Assembly: GCF_022846615.1 (NCBI RefSeq)
Contig: NZ_AP025637.1
Span: forward strand, 2,133,001-2,197,000
DNA: 64,000 nucleotides
Direction: 5' to 3'
Origin: Roseomonas fluvialis
GTDB taxonomy: Bacteria; Pseudomonadota; Alphaproteobacteria; Acetobacterales; Acetobacteraceae
This document shows, in pieces, positions 16,372-24,995 of the stretch. The position numbers and the translations under genes were made by a program. Every line of letters starts with the position of its first letter. The stretch's first letter is position 1. Below the pieces are notes generated by a model, which worked only from the letters and a program-made list of their open reading frames with translations, was not told where the DNA came from and did no database searches.

Positions 16372-17097
16372 ATGTTCCAGCACGAAGTGCTGCTGCGTGC
16401 CGTCACGGCGGCGCAGGATGATGCCGGCATCGCTCAGGGGCGGTCGCCGGCCAGCCTCGCGGCGGGGCGCGTCGGGCGGCAACGCGCGACCGGGTCTCGG
16501 CTTCGGGACAAGACGGGCCCGGCCTTGGCGATCGCGGTCGCCGGTTGCCTAGTGCTGGCAGGGTGCGCGTCCGGGCCGCCCCCGGGTGAGCCGATGAGCG
16601 GCGATGCCTACCTCGCTGCGTGGCGCGGCAATACGAGCGTCGGCCGAACGCGCGATGGTGCGAACTTCTGGACCTATCTCTCACTGGGAACGGAGTATCG
16701 GGGCGTTGCCAACTACTTGGGTCGGGAAACGCACTACGCCGGTCAGGTTCGGACGTCCGAGAACATGATCTGCACGCAATCGCCCCAACTGCGCGGGGGC
16801 GAGGAGCGCTGCTTCGAGATCCGGCGCGAGGGCGACACTTTCCGCACGTACTGGGACGGCGAATTGTGGACGACCGCGACATTGGCCCCCGCAACCCGCG
16901 CGGGCTTTAGTCTCCGACGCTACCGCGCGGCACGCCCGCTCCAGGTGATGGTGCCGCGCGGGGTCGCCCTCAGTTCTGGAAGCGGAAGGCCCCGGTCTGG
17001 CCATCGGCCGGCGCGGCGTTGCCTTCGGCGGGCGCGGCAGGCGCGGCGGGCTGCTGCTGCTGGAGCTGCGCACGCACCCGCTCCTCGATCTGCTTGA
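16372..17097 (+). CDS. Putative lipoprotein with odd N- and C-terminal extensions
   Basis: 241 residues as read. A lipobox LVLAGC lies at about residue 60, following the hydrophobic stretch ALAIAVAG, so a lipoprotein is likely. But the strongest ribosome site (CGGAGG) serves the ATG at 16372, which would put 50 charged residues before the signal. A TTG at 16525 would give a normal signal peptide. The central domain (about 85-190) has SLGTEYRGVANYLG and a Cys pair. The C-terminal 45 residues are Arg/Ala-rich and run 128 bp into the convergent downstream gene, so a frameshift or lost stop near 16970 is possible. No family recognised. Confidence 0.5.
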   Translation: MFQHEVLLRAVTAAQDDAGIAQGRSPASLAAGRVGRQRATGSRLRDKTGPALAIAVAGCLVLAGCASGPPPGEPMSGDAYLAAWRGNTSVGRTRDGANFWTYLSLGTEYRGVANYLGRETHYAGQVRTSENMICTQSPQLRGGEERCFEIRREGDTFRTYWDGELWTTATLAPATRAGFSLRRYRAARPLQVMVPRGVALSSGSGRPRSGHRPARRCLRRARQARRAAAAGAAHAPAPRSA

Positions 17098-17275
17098 GCA
17101 GGTTCCCCATGCCGTTCACCAGGCTGGGCAGCTGCGTGACCGGCACGCACAGCGTGGCGCAGGGCGAAGCCTTGCCGTCATTGCCGGTCACGGCCAGCGT
17201 GATGCGCGCGACGCCATGCGCTACCTGCGCCTCGATCACGCCGTCGGCGAAGACGGTCGGGCGGTTGTCGGCCAT
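16970..17275 (-). CDS. Small conserved-looking protein downstream of type I secretion genes
   Basis: 101 residues. Residues 1-70 look like a compact beta-rich domain (FADGVIEAQVAHGVARITL, then CATLCVPVTQLPSLVNGMGN), followed by a short helix and a Gln/Ala/Pro-rich tail. It starts 18 bp after the HlyD gene on the same strand, so it is the third gene of the secretion operon. No signal peptide. It may be an accessory or regulatory protein of the exporter; no function is assignable. Confidence 0.7.
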   Translation of the reverse strand: MADNRPTVFADGVIEAQVAHGVARITLAVTGNDGKASPCATLCVPVTQLPSLVNGMGNLLKQIEERVRAQLQQQQPAAPAAPAEGNAAPADGQTGAFRFQN

Positions 17276-17292
17276 GTGAGTATTTCCCTGTT

Positions 17293-18705
17293 CTATTGTT
17301 CGCGGAAGGCACGCGTGAAGCTGTCGCGCACCGGCTGGGTTATGTAGCGCAGGAAGCTGCGTTCGCCGATGATGATCATCGCCTCGACCGGCATACCCGG
17401 CACCAGGTTCACGCCATCCAGCCGCGACAGCTGGTCCTGATCGATCAGCACATGCGCGCGGTAGTAGGTCATGCGCGTGCGTTCATCCATCGTGACGTCC
17501 TGCGCCACGAAGGTGACATGCCCGTGCAGGTAGGGCACCAGGCGCTGCTTGAAGGCGGGCAGCCGCACCTCCGCCTGCAGCCCGACATGCACCACGTCGA
17601 TGTCGTTGGGCTGGATGTTCACCTCGGCGATCAGGCGGTCCTGCGCGGGCACCAGGTCCATCACCGCTTCGCCCGGGCGCACCACCGCGCCGATGTTGAA
17701 CAAGCGCAGGTTCAGGATGGTGCCGTCCTCGGGGGCCAGGATGTCGCGGCGCACGGCCACGTCGCGCGCGGCGCGCAGGCGTTCCTCGACGTCGGCAAGG
17801 CGCGTGCGCGCCTCGCGCTGCTCGGCCGCGACCTCCTGGCGGCGCTGGCCGATGATGCCGGCGATGGTACTGCGTGCCTCCTGGATCGCCTGGGAGGCGC
17901 GGTCGAGCTGCCCCTGCAGATCCTCCCCCTGGCCTTCCAGCGCGGCGGCGGACCGCTGCAGCGCCAGCAGCGTGGGCAAGCGCTGCAGCCCCTGCTGGAC
18001 CAGCGTACGGGTCAGTTCCTCCTCCCGCCGGATGAGCTCCAGCTGCTGGCGCTGGGCGCGCAGCTGGCCGGTGGCGCCGGCGGTCATCGCCTCCTGCTGG
18101 CCGATCCGCGCCTCCTGGACCGACACCTGCGCCATCAGGCTGGCGCGTCGGGCCTCGAAGACCGCGCGCTGGCCGGTCATGGCGTCCTGCGCGCGGGGTT
18201 CGTCGGCGTCGACCAGTTCGGGCGGGAAGGTGATGGTGTCGGCACCAGCCAGTTCCGCCGTCAGGCGCGCATCCTGCGCCATGAAGGACCAGCGCTGGCT
18301 GCGCAGCGTCTCGACATCCGATCCTGAGCGAACGTCATCGAGGCGCACCAGCACCTGGCCGGCGCGCACGCGTTCGCCGTCGCGGACCAGGATCTCGCGC
18401 ACGATGCCGCCTTCCAGGTGCTGGATGGTGCGGCGCGTACCCTCGACCTTGATCATGCCGGGCGCGATGGCGGCTTCGGACAGGGGCGCGAGCGAGGACC
18501 AGGCGGCAAAGGCGCCGAAGAACATGCCGATCGCGGCGAAGCCGAACAGCACCGTGCCGCGGGTGCGCGGGCGCGGCGCGGCGGCGGGCATCTCGGGCAG
18601 GGTCAGGGTCACGGGTGGCAGGCGGCGGGGCATCACCTCCGGCGTGCGCGCGGCCTGCACCACCGGCGGCGCGGCGGGGGGCGGGGTGGGCACGGGTTCG
18701 CTCAT
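17293..18705 (-). CDS. HlyD-family type I secretion periplasmic adaptor
   Basis: 470 residues. Pro-rich cytoplasmic N-terminus, one membrane segment at about 47-72 (TVLFGFAAIGMFFGAFAAW), a lipoyl-like half (EGGIVREILVRDGERVRAG), a long alpha-helical hairpin (about 130-310) and a C-terminal beta-barrel with VPGMPVEAMI. It links the inner-membrane ABC exporter to an outer-membrane TolC-like channel. It overlaps the ABC gene by four bases (ATGA). No TolC gene is in the window. Confidence 0.92.
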   Translation of the reverse strand: MSEPVPTPPPAAPPVVQAARTPEVMPRRLPPVTLTLPEMPAAAPRPRTRGTVLFGFAAIGMFFGAFAAWSSLAPLSEAAIAPGMIKVEGTRRTIQHLEGGIVREILVRDGERVRAGQVLVRLDDVRSGSDVETLRSQRWSFMAQDARLTAELAGADTITFPPELVDADEPRAQDAMTGQRAVFEARRASLMAQVSVQEARIGQQEAMTAGATGQLRAQRQQLELIRREEELTRTLVQQGLQRLPTLLALQRSAAALEGQGEDLQGQLDRASQAIQEARSTIAGIIGQRRQEVAAEQREARTRLADVEERLRAARDVAVRRDILAPEDGTILNLRLFNIGAVVRPGEAVMDLVPAQDRLIAEVNIQPNDIDVVHVGLQAEVRLPAFKQRLVPYLHGHVTFVAQDVTMDERTRMTYYRAHVLIDQDQLSRLDGVNLVPGMPVEAMIIIGERSFLRYITQPVRDSFTRAFREQ

Positions 18706-20459
18706 GCCTGCGCCTCCCGGCCTTCGATGCGCCCCGGCGGGGGGGCGATCGGCGTGGCGGGCTTCATGATCTTCTTCAGCACCTCGGCGCGCGGGCCGAA
18801 CATCTCGACGGCACCGTCGCGCATCAACAGCACCTTCTCGACCCCCTGCACCAGCACCGGGCGGTGCGAGACCAGCACCACCGTGGTGCCCTGCCGCTTG
18901 AGGTCCGCCAGCGCGCGCAGCAGCGCCGATTCCGCATCCCCGTCCAGGTTGGAGTTGGGTTCGTCCAGCACCAGCAACTTCGGGTTGCCGAACATGGCGC
19001 GTGCCAGGCCGATCTGCTGGCGCTGGCCGCCCGACAGATGCTGCCCGCCTTCGCCGATCTCGGTCTCGTAGCCCTTGGGCAGACGCAGGATCATGTCGTG
19101 GCAGCCCGCCATGCGGGCGGCGTCGAACACCGCGTCGGCCGGCGCCACCGCCATGCGGGAGATGTTGTCCAGCACGGTGCCGTCGAACAGCTCCACATCC
19201 TGCGGCAGGTAGCCGACATGGCGGCCGAAATCCTCGCGCTGCCAGGTGTGCACGTCCCCGCCATCGAGCCGCACCGTGCCCGAGGCTGGTGCCAGCGTGC
19301 CGGTCAGCAGCCGGATCAGCGTGGTCTTGCCCGCCGCGGACGGGCCGATGATGGCGAGGCTTTCACCGGCCTCGAGCGCGAAGGCGACCCCCTTCACCAC
19401 GGCCACGTTGGTGCCAGGGAAGCCGTAGGTCACCCGCTCGACCGTCAGGCGCCCGGTGGGTTCGGGCAGGGCGATGCCCGGCGGGCGCAGCCGCGGCAAC
19501 ACCAGGAAGGCCTGCAGGCGCTTCCAGGATTGCCGCGCCTGTACCAGTTGCTTCCAGCCGCCGATCATCTGCTCCACGGGTGCCAGCGCGCGCCCCATGA
19601 TGATGGATGCCGCGATCGACGCACCGGCGGTCAGTTGCTGTTCCAGCACCAGGTAGGCGCCGATCCCCAGGATCGCGACCTGCACCGCCAGGCGGAAGAA
19701 CTTGGTGATGGCGAGCAGCGGCGCCGCGCGGTCCATCGCCTGGTTCATCGGGCCCGACATCTCGGCGACGCCCTTCTGCCAGCGCGCCATGACGGCCGGC
19801 AGCATGCCCATGCTGTCGATCACCTCGGCGTTGCGCACGATGGATTCGGCGCGGCGCTGGCTGCCCATGGCGGCGGTATTCGCCTCCCGCAGCAGCTTCG
19901 AGGTCGCCAGTTCATTGAAGATGGTCAGGCCCAGCAGCAGCGCCGCACCCACCAGCGAGACCCAGCCAAGCAAAGGGTGCAGCAGGAAGATCACGAACAG
20001 GTAGGCCGGCACCCAGGGCACGTCGTACAGCGCCAGCGCGCCCGGCGACCCCATGAAGCCGCGCACCACGCCCAGGTCGCGGAGCGCCTCCATCCGGTAG
20101 GCGCGGCCGCGCAGCTGGCTTTCCACCGCGCGGGCGAAGCCCTCGGGGGCGACCTTCTCCTCCATCCAGGCGCCGATGCGCTGCATGATGCGCGACCGCG
20201 CACCTTCCAGCAGCGCCATCAGCGCCAGCGCCACCATGGCAATGAGGGTGAGGTAGAGCAGCGTGTTCAGGTTCCGAGTGGACAGCACGCGGTCGAACAC
20301 CTGCATCATGTACAGCGACACGGTCAGCTGCAGCACGTTGACCACGCCGCTGAACACGCCAACTGCGATGAACTGGGCGCGGCAGGATGCCATGGCGCGC
20401 GCCAGCGGCGTGGATGCCGCCGGGGTCTCGCCCAGCAAGACGCGTGGGTCAGTAGCCAT
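18702..20459 (-). CDS. Type I secretion system permease/ATPase (PrtD/HlyB-like, no C39 peptidase)
   Basis: 585 residues. Six-helix export domain in the first 300 residues, then the ABC domain: Walker A GPSAAGKTTLIR, signature LSGGQRQQIGLARAM, Walker B LLVLDEPNSNLD and switch His in VLVSHRP. The absence of an N-terminal C39 peptidase groups it with PrtD/AprD-type exporters of RTX proteins and proteases. First gene of a three-gene operon with HlyD and a 101-residue protein. No RTX-type substrate is encoded in the window. Confidence 0.93.
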   Translation of the reverse strand: MATDPRVLLGETPAASTPLARAMASCRAQFIAVGVFSGVVNVLQLTVSLYMMQVFDRVLSTRNLNTLLYLTLIAMVALALMALLEGARSRIMQRIGAWMEEKVAPEGFARAVESQLRGRAYRMEALRDLGVVRGFMGSPGALALYDVPWVPAYLFVIFLLHPLLGWVSLVGAALLLGLTIFNELATSKLLREANTAAMGSQRRAESIVRNAEVIDSMGMLPAVMARWQKGVAEMSGPMNQAMDRAAPLLAITKFFRLAVQVAILGIGAYLVLEQQLTAGASIAASIIMGRALAPVEQMIGGWKQLVQARQSWKRLQAFLVLPRLRPPGIALPEPTGRLTVERVTYGFPGTNVAVVKGVAFALEAGESLAIIGPSAAGKTTLIRLLTGTLAPASGTVRLDGGDVHTWQREDFGRHVGYLPQDVELFDGTVLDNISRMAVAPADAVFDAARMAGCHDMILRLPKGYETEIGEGGQHLSGGQRQQIGLARAMFGNPKLLVLDEPNSNLDGDAESALLRALADLKRQGTTVVLVSHRPVLVQGVEKVLLMRDGAVEMFGPRAEVLKKIMKPATPIAPPPGRIEGREAQA

Positions 20460-20682
20460 GCCGTTCCGCCGTTGCCCGCCTCATCCCGGTTCCGCCTGCA
20501 AACTCGCCGCCTCTGGCCGCCCGGCCGTGGCCGCGCCGCCGGCCCCGCCTTCATCCCGCCTGGATTGGAGGGGAAACCGGATGCCGCGGTGACTTTCGAC
20601 ACCATATCACAGACTGCATCAACATCACCTTAGTGAGATCGCGGCGCCCCAGGGCCCGCGCAAGGGAGCGCCGGAAGGCCAG

Positions 20683-21879
20683 ATGGACAGCGTCGAACCG
20701 CTCCGTACCGGGGTGGCGGGGGATCCCGCCGTGCTCGAACTCACCATCCTCATGCCCTGCCTGAACGAGGCGGAGACGCTCGGCACCTGCGTGCGCAAGG
20801 CCATGGGCTACCTGGCCCGCAGCGGTATCGTTGGCGAGGTCCTGGTGGCCGACAACGGCAGCACCGACGGCAGCCAGGAGATCGCCCGAAGCCTGGGCGC
20901 GCGGGTCGTCCCGGTGGCCGAACGCGGCTACGGCGCAGCCCTGATCGCGGGCATCGCCGCCGCCCGCGGCCGCTACGTCATCATGGGCGACAGCGACGAT
21001 TCCTATGATTTCACCGCGCTCGACCCCTTCGTGGAGCGGCTGCGGGAGGGCTACCAGCTGGTCATGGGCAACCGCTTCCGCGGCGGCATCAAGCCCGGTG
21101 CGATGCCGCCGCTGCATCGCTATCTGGGCAATCCGGTGCTCTCGACCATCGGGCGCATCTTTTTCCGCAGCCCCGTGAAGGATTTCCACTGCGGCCTGCG
21201 CGGCTTCGACCGGGCCGCGATGCTGGCGCTGGACCTGCGCGCGCCGGGCATGGAATTCGCCTCCGAGATGGTGGTCAAGGCGACCGTCAACGGCCTGCGC
21301 ATCACGGAAGTGCCGACCACGCTCTCGCCCGACGGAAGGTCGCGCCCGCCGCACCTGCGGTCCTGGCGGGATGGCTGGCGCCACCTGCGCTTCCTGCTGG
21401 TGTTCTGCCCGCGCTGGCTGTTCCTGGTGCCCGGCGCGGCGCTGTTCGCGGCGGGGTTGCTGGCGATGGCGGTGCTGCTGCCCGGCCCCGCGCGGATCGG
21501 CGGCCTGACCTTCGATGTCCATACGCTGCTCTATGCGGCGGGGGCGACGGTCATGGGCTTCCAGGCGGTGCAGTTCTGGGTCTTTGCCAGGATCTACGGC
21601 GCGAACCAGGGCGTGGTGCCCGAGGCCAGGCGCCTGACCGCGGCACTGGCGCGCTTCGGGCTGGAACCGGCGCTCATCGTGGCAGGGCTGCTGGTGGTGC
21701 TGGGTTTCGGCCTGGGGGCGACGACGGTCGTAATCTGGGGCGGGGAGCGGTTCGGCGACATCCACGGCACCGCGGCGATGCGGCTGTCCATCGCTTCGGT
21801 CACGTCCATGCTGCTCGGCCTGCAACTAGCCTTCGGAGCCTTCTTCGTGGCGCTGCTCGGGATGATGCGCGCGCGCTAA
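20683..21879 (+). CDS. Membrane-anchored family 2 glycosyltransferase (dolichol-phosphate-sugar synthase-like)
   Basis: 398 residues. GT-A domain with TILMPCLNEAETLG, ADNGSTDGS and the metal/donor motif MGDSDDSYDF. Then four predicted membrane helices in the C-terminal 170 residues (WLFLVPGAALFAAG, LLYAAGATVMGFQ, LIVAGLLVVLGFG, LQLAFGAFFVALLG). It probably transfers a sugar to polyprenyl phosphate. A GtrA-type gene follows convergently, a common partner. GGAAGGCCAG precedes the ATG. Confidence 0.88.
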   Translation: MDSVEPLRTGVAGDPAVLELTILMPCLNEAETLGTCVRKAMGYLARSGIVGEVLVADNGSTDGSQEIARSLGARVVPVAERGYGAALIAGIAAARGRYVIMGDSDDSYDFTALDPFVERLREGYQLVMGNRFRGGIKPGAMPPLHRYLGNPVLSTIGRIFFRSPVKDFHCGLRGFDRAAMLALDLRAPGMEFASEMVVKATVNGLRITEVPTTLSPDGRSRPPHLRSWRDGWRHLRFLLVFCPRWLFLVPGAALFAAGLLAMAVLLPGPARIGGLTFDVHTLLYAAGATVMGFQAVQFWVFARIYGANQGVVPEARRLTAALARFGLEPALIVAGLLVVLGFGLGATTVVIWGGERFGDIHGTAAMRLSIASVTSMLLGLQLAFGAFFVALLGMMRAR

Positions 21880-21977
21880 CGTCGCATCCATTCGCCCGGG
21901 CGCAGGTGCCCTCGCCGTTGCGGGGTATCGCGAGCCGCTTCTGCCGATCGGGCCAGTCCGTCCGGTCGGCAGGTCGT

Positions 21978-22433
21978 CTAGGCCCGCGCCCGGAACACCA
22001 GCTGGCGCGACAGGATGAAGTTGCTGAACATGCCGGCGATCGACCCTGCCGCGACCCCCAGAACGGGGTGCGTCGCCACCAGCGGCACGAAGGTGACGAG
22101 CGTCGCGTAGGTGCCGTAGTTCAGGACGAACCCACCCAGGTTCACCACCAGGAACAGCGCCCATTGCCGGTGCACCTGCTGCCCGCCGCCACGGTGGCGG
22201 AAGGTCCAGGCGCGATTCAGCGCCCAGGTCGTGGTCGCCGCCGTCACATAGGAAATGGCGCGCCCGCCATAGAGCCCCGCGCCCATCGCAAGCGCCCCGT
22301 ACAGCACCGCGGTATCCACCACGAAGCCGACCGTTCCCACCGTGCCGAAGCGCAGGAATTCCCACGCCAGCCCGGCCAGGCGCGGCCCCAGCAGGCGGAT
22401 CAGCAGCCGGTCGAGCGTCTCGGTCAGGGCCAT
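21978..22433 (-). CDS. GtrA family membrane protein
   Basis: 151 residues with four hydrophobic helices and the GtrA pattern FLRFGTVGTVGFVVDTAVL, TTTWALNRAWTF and FSNFILSRQLVF. GtrA proteins are thought to flip or present polyprenyl-linked sugars to glycosyltransferases for lipopolysaccharide, teichoic acid or O-antigen decoration. Its convergence with the GT2 gene, 98 bp apart, supports a shared pathway. Confidence 0.88.
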   Translation of the reverse strand: MALTETLDRLLIRLLGPRLAGLAWEFLRFGTVGTVGFVVDTAVLYGALAMGAGLYGGRAISYVTAATTTWALNRAWTFRHRGGGQQVHRQWALFLVVNLGGFVLNYGTYATLVTFVPLVATHPVLGVAAGSIAGMFSNFILSRQLVFRARA

Positions 22434-22540
22434 GTTCGCGCTGTAGCCCGCCGGTGTGGCGTTGCGAAGGCACCCCCGCGCCTTGCCCGGCCCGGCACGC
22501 CCCGCCACCCTGCCGAGCGAACCCTGCACGAGGGACGGCG

Positions 22541-23398
22541 ATGGTTGCGGTGATCGGCCTGGGCAACATGGGCATGGCCATGCTGGGGCGCCTGGTCGGC
22601 CCGGGAACGCCGCCGCGCGCCCATGACCTCGATGCGGGCAAGCGCGCCGCCGCCGCCGCGCTGGGCGCCGAGGTGCCCGACACCCTGGCGGGCGCGGTGG
22701 GGGAGGTGATCGTGCTCTCGCTGCCCAGCGAGGCAGCGACGGCGGCGGTACTTGCCCCTCTGCTATCGGTGCTCCCGCCCGGCGCGGTGGTGGCGGATAC
22801 CTCGACGCTGTCGCCGGTCGCCGTGCGCGGCTTCGCGGAGCAGGCGGCCGCGAGGGGCTGCGCGTACCTCGATGCGCCGGTCTCCGGTGGGGCGGCGGGG
22901 GCGGCGGCCGGCACGCTCGCCATGATGGTGGGCGGCGACGCGGCGGCGCTTGCGGCGGCACGGCCGGTGCTGGACCGGCTGGCCACCCGCATCGTGCATA
23001 TCGGCGGCTCGGGCGCGGGCCAGGTGGCGAAGCTGGTGAACAACCTGATGGTCGCGACCAACCTGGTAGTGGCCGGCGAGGCCCTGCGCCTGGGCGTGCG
23101 CGCCGGGGTGCCGCCCGAGGCCCTGCTGCCCGTCATCAATGGCGCGACCGGGCGTTCCGCCGCGACCGAGGTGAACTGGCCGCGCTGGATCGCCTCCGGC
23201 ACCTTCGATTCCGGCTTCACGGCCGGGCTGATGCGCAAGGATGTGCGGCTGGCGCTGGGGTTGGCCGAGGCGGTGGGCGCGCCGCTCGATGCCACGGCGC
23301 GCGCCGCCGCGGCCTGGGACGGCCTGGCTGCCGCCGTGCCCGACGATGCCGACTTCAACCGCCTGGCGGCGGCCATTCTGGACGGAGCCACGCCATGA
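22541..23398 (+). CDS. NAD(P)-dependent 3-hydroxyisobutyrate dehydrogenase-family oxidoreductase
   Basis: 285 residues. Rossmann motif IGLGNMGMAM at the N-terminus, substrate-binding DAPVSGGAAGA and catalytic Lys164 in GAGQVAKLVNN. It oxidises or reduces beta-hydroxy acids. The start at 22541 follows GAGGGACGGCG. The last four bases overlap the aldehyde dehydrogenase gene (ATGA), so the pair probably acts in sequence, hydroxy acid to semialdehyde to acid. Exact substrate (hydroxyisobutyrate, tartronate semialdehyde or other) is not resolved. Confidence 0.9.
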   Translation: MVAVIGLGNMGMAMLGRLVGPGTPPRAHDLDAGKRAAAAALGAEVPDTLAGAVGEVIVLSLPSEAATAAVLAPLLSVLPPGAVVADTSTLSPVAVRGFAEQAAARGCAYLDAPVSGGAAGAAAGTLAMMVGGDAAALAAARPVLDRLATRIVHIGGSGAGQVAKLVNNLMVATNLVVAGEALRLGVRAGVPPEALLPVINGATGRSAATEVNWPRWIASGTFDSGFTAGLMRKDVRLALGLAEAVGAPLDATARAAAAWDGLAAAVPDDADFNRLAAAILDGATP

Positions 23399-24906
23399 CC
23401 GCGCAGGCCGCGCTGGACCGCGGCATCGCCGCGCTGCTCGGCGGGCGGGTCGGCTCGCTGGTCGATGGCGCGGTCGTCCCCGGCGGAGGCGCGCTGGTCG
23501 CGCTGACCGACCCGGCGACGGGCGCGGACCTGCTGCGCTACGCCGCGGCCGATGCCGCCACCGTTGCCGCCGCCTGCGCCGGCGCGGCGCGGGCGCAGCG
23601 TGCCTGGATGGCGCTGCCCGCCGCCGAGCGCGGGCGGCGCATGTGGGCGATCGGCGCCCTGGTGCGGCGCGAGGCGGAAGCGCTGGCCGCGCTCGAATCC
23701 GCGCAATCCGGCAAGCCGATCCGCGACGCCCGCGCCGAGGCCGCGCGCGTGGCAGACATGGCCGAATACTGGGCCGGCTGGTGCGACAAGATCGAGGGCC
23801 GCACCGTGCCCGTGCCGTCCGGCCATACCGTGATCATCCGGCGCGAACCCTATGGCGTGGTGCTGGCGGTCACGCCCTGGAACGCGCCGCTGTTCACCGC
23901 GGGGTGGAACGTGTTTCCGGCCCTTGCGGCGGGCAATGCGGTGGTGCTGAAGCCGTCCGAGTTCACGCCGCTCACGTCATTGGTCCTGGGGCGCTTGTGC
24001 CTTGAGGCGGGGCTGCCGTCGGGCCTGGTGCAGGTGGTCTGCGGGCCTGGGCAGGGGACCGGTGGGGCGCTGCTGGCCGCGCCCGAGGTCGCGCGCGTCA
24101 CCTTCGTGGGTGGTCCGCCGGCGGGGGCCGCGGTGGCGGCGGCCTGCGCGGCGCGCACCATTCCATGCGTGCTGGAACTGGGCGGCAAGTCGGCCAACAT
24201 CGTGTTCGACGACGCCGACTTCGGCGCCGCCGTGCAGGGCGCGCAGCAGGCGATCTTCGCCGGGTCCGGGCAGTCCTGCGTGGCGGGGTCGCGGCTGCTG
24301 GTGCAGCGGTCGTTGCATGACCGCTTCGTCGCCGCACTGGCCGAGGCCGCATCCCGCATCCGCCTCGGCGACCCGCTGGACGCAGCGACCGAGATGGGCC
24401 CCGTGGCGAATGCCCGGCAATTCGCGCATGTACGCGCCATGGTCGGCGGGGCGGATGGCGCGCAGGTGATCGCGCCGCCGGTCCCCGCGACACTGCCCGC
24501 CGGCGGCTTCTGGGTGCCGCCCACGCTGATCGCCGGGCTGACCAATGCCGCCCGCCCGGCGCAGGAGGAAATCTTCGGCCCCGTCGTCGCCGCTATTCCC
24601 TTCGAGGACGAGGCGGAGGCCATCGCCATCGCCAACGACACGCGCTTCGGCCTGGCCGGCGCGGTCTGGACGCGCGACGTGGGGCGGGCGCACCGCGTCG
24701 CCGCCGCCGTGCGCGCCGGCACCTTCTGGGTGAACGGCTACCGGACGATCCATGTCTCGGTGCCCTTCGGCGGCTTCGGGGCCTCGGGCTACGGGCGGTC
24801 CTCGGGGGCGGAGGTGCTGGCGGAACTCACCCAGACCAAGGCGGTCTGGATCGACACGGCCGAGGCACCCGCCTCCGGCTTTGGCCATCGCCCGGCCGGA
24901 TACTGA
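23395..24906 (+). CDS. NAD(P)-dependent aldehyde dehydrogenase
   Basis: 503 residues. Glu261 in LELGGKSANIVF acts as general base and Cys295 in GQSCVAGSRL is the nucleophile. VTPWNAP is the cofactor-loop motif, and the C-terminal PFGGFGASGYGR is typical. CoA-independent ALDH class, since no CoA-type signature is seen. Coupled by a four-base overlap to the hydroxy-acid dehydrogenase, and 89 bp before the first solute-binding gene. Likely cytosolic catabolism of an imported compound. Confidence 0.92.
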   Translation: MTAQAALDRGIAALLGGRVGSLVDGAVVPGGGALVALTDPATGADLLRYAAADAATVAAACAGAARAQRAWMALPAAERGRRMWAIGALVRREAEALAALESAQSGKPIRDARAEAARVADMAEYWAGWCDKIEGRTVPVPSGHTVIIRREPYGVVLAVTPWNAPLFTAGWNVFPALAAGNAVVLKPSEFTPLTSLVLGRLCLEAGLPSGLVQVVCGPGQGTGGALLAAPEVARVTFVGGPPAGAAVAAACAARTIPCVLELGGKSANIVFDDADFGAAVQGAQQAIFAGSGQSCVAGSRLLVQRSLHDRFVAALAEAASRIRLGDPLDAATEMGPVANARQFAHVRAMVGGADGAQVIAPPVPATLPAGGFWVPPTLIAGLTNAARPAQEEIFGPVVAAIPFEDEAEAIAIANDTRFGLAGAVWTRDVGRAHRVAAAVRAGTFWVNGYRTIHVSVPFGGFGASGYGRSSGAEVLAELTQTKAVWIDTAEAPASGFGHRPAGY

Positions 24907-24995
24907 CCTTGCAGCGGTTGCATCCGGCGCCGCTGGATCGCGCGCGCGCTGGCCGCTAAGGTCCGCCCGGCTTCACCCAACGGAGACTTCCCCGC

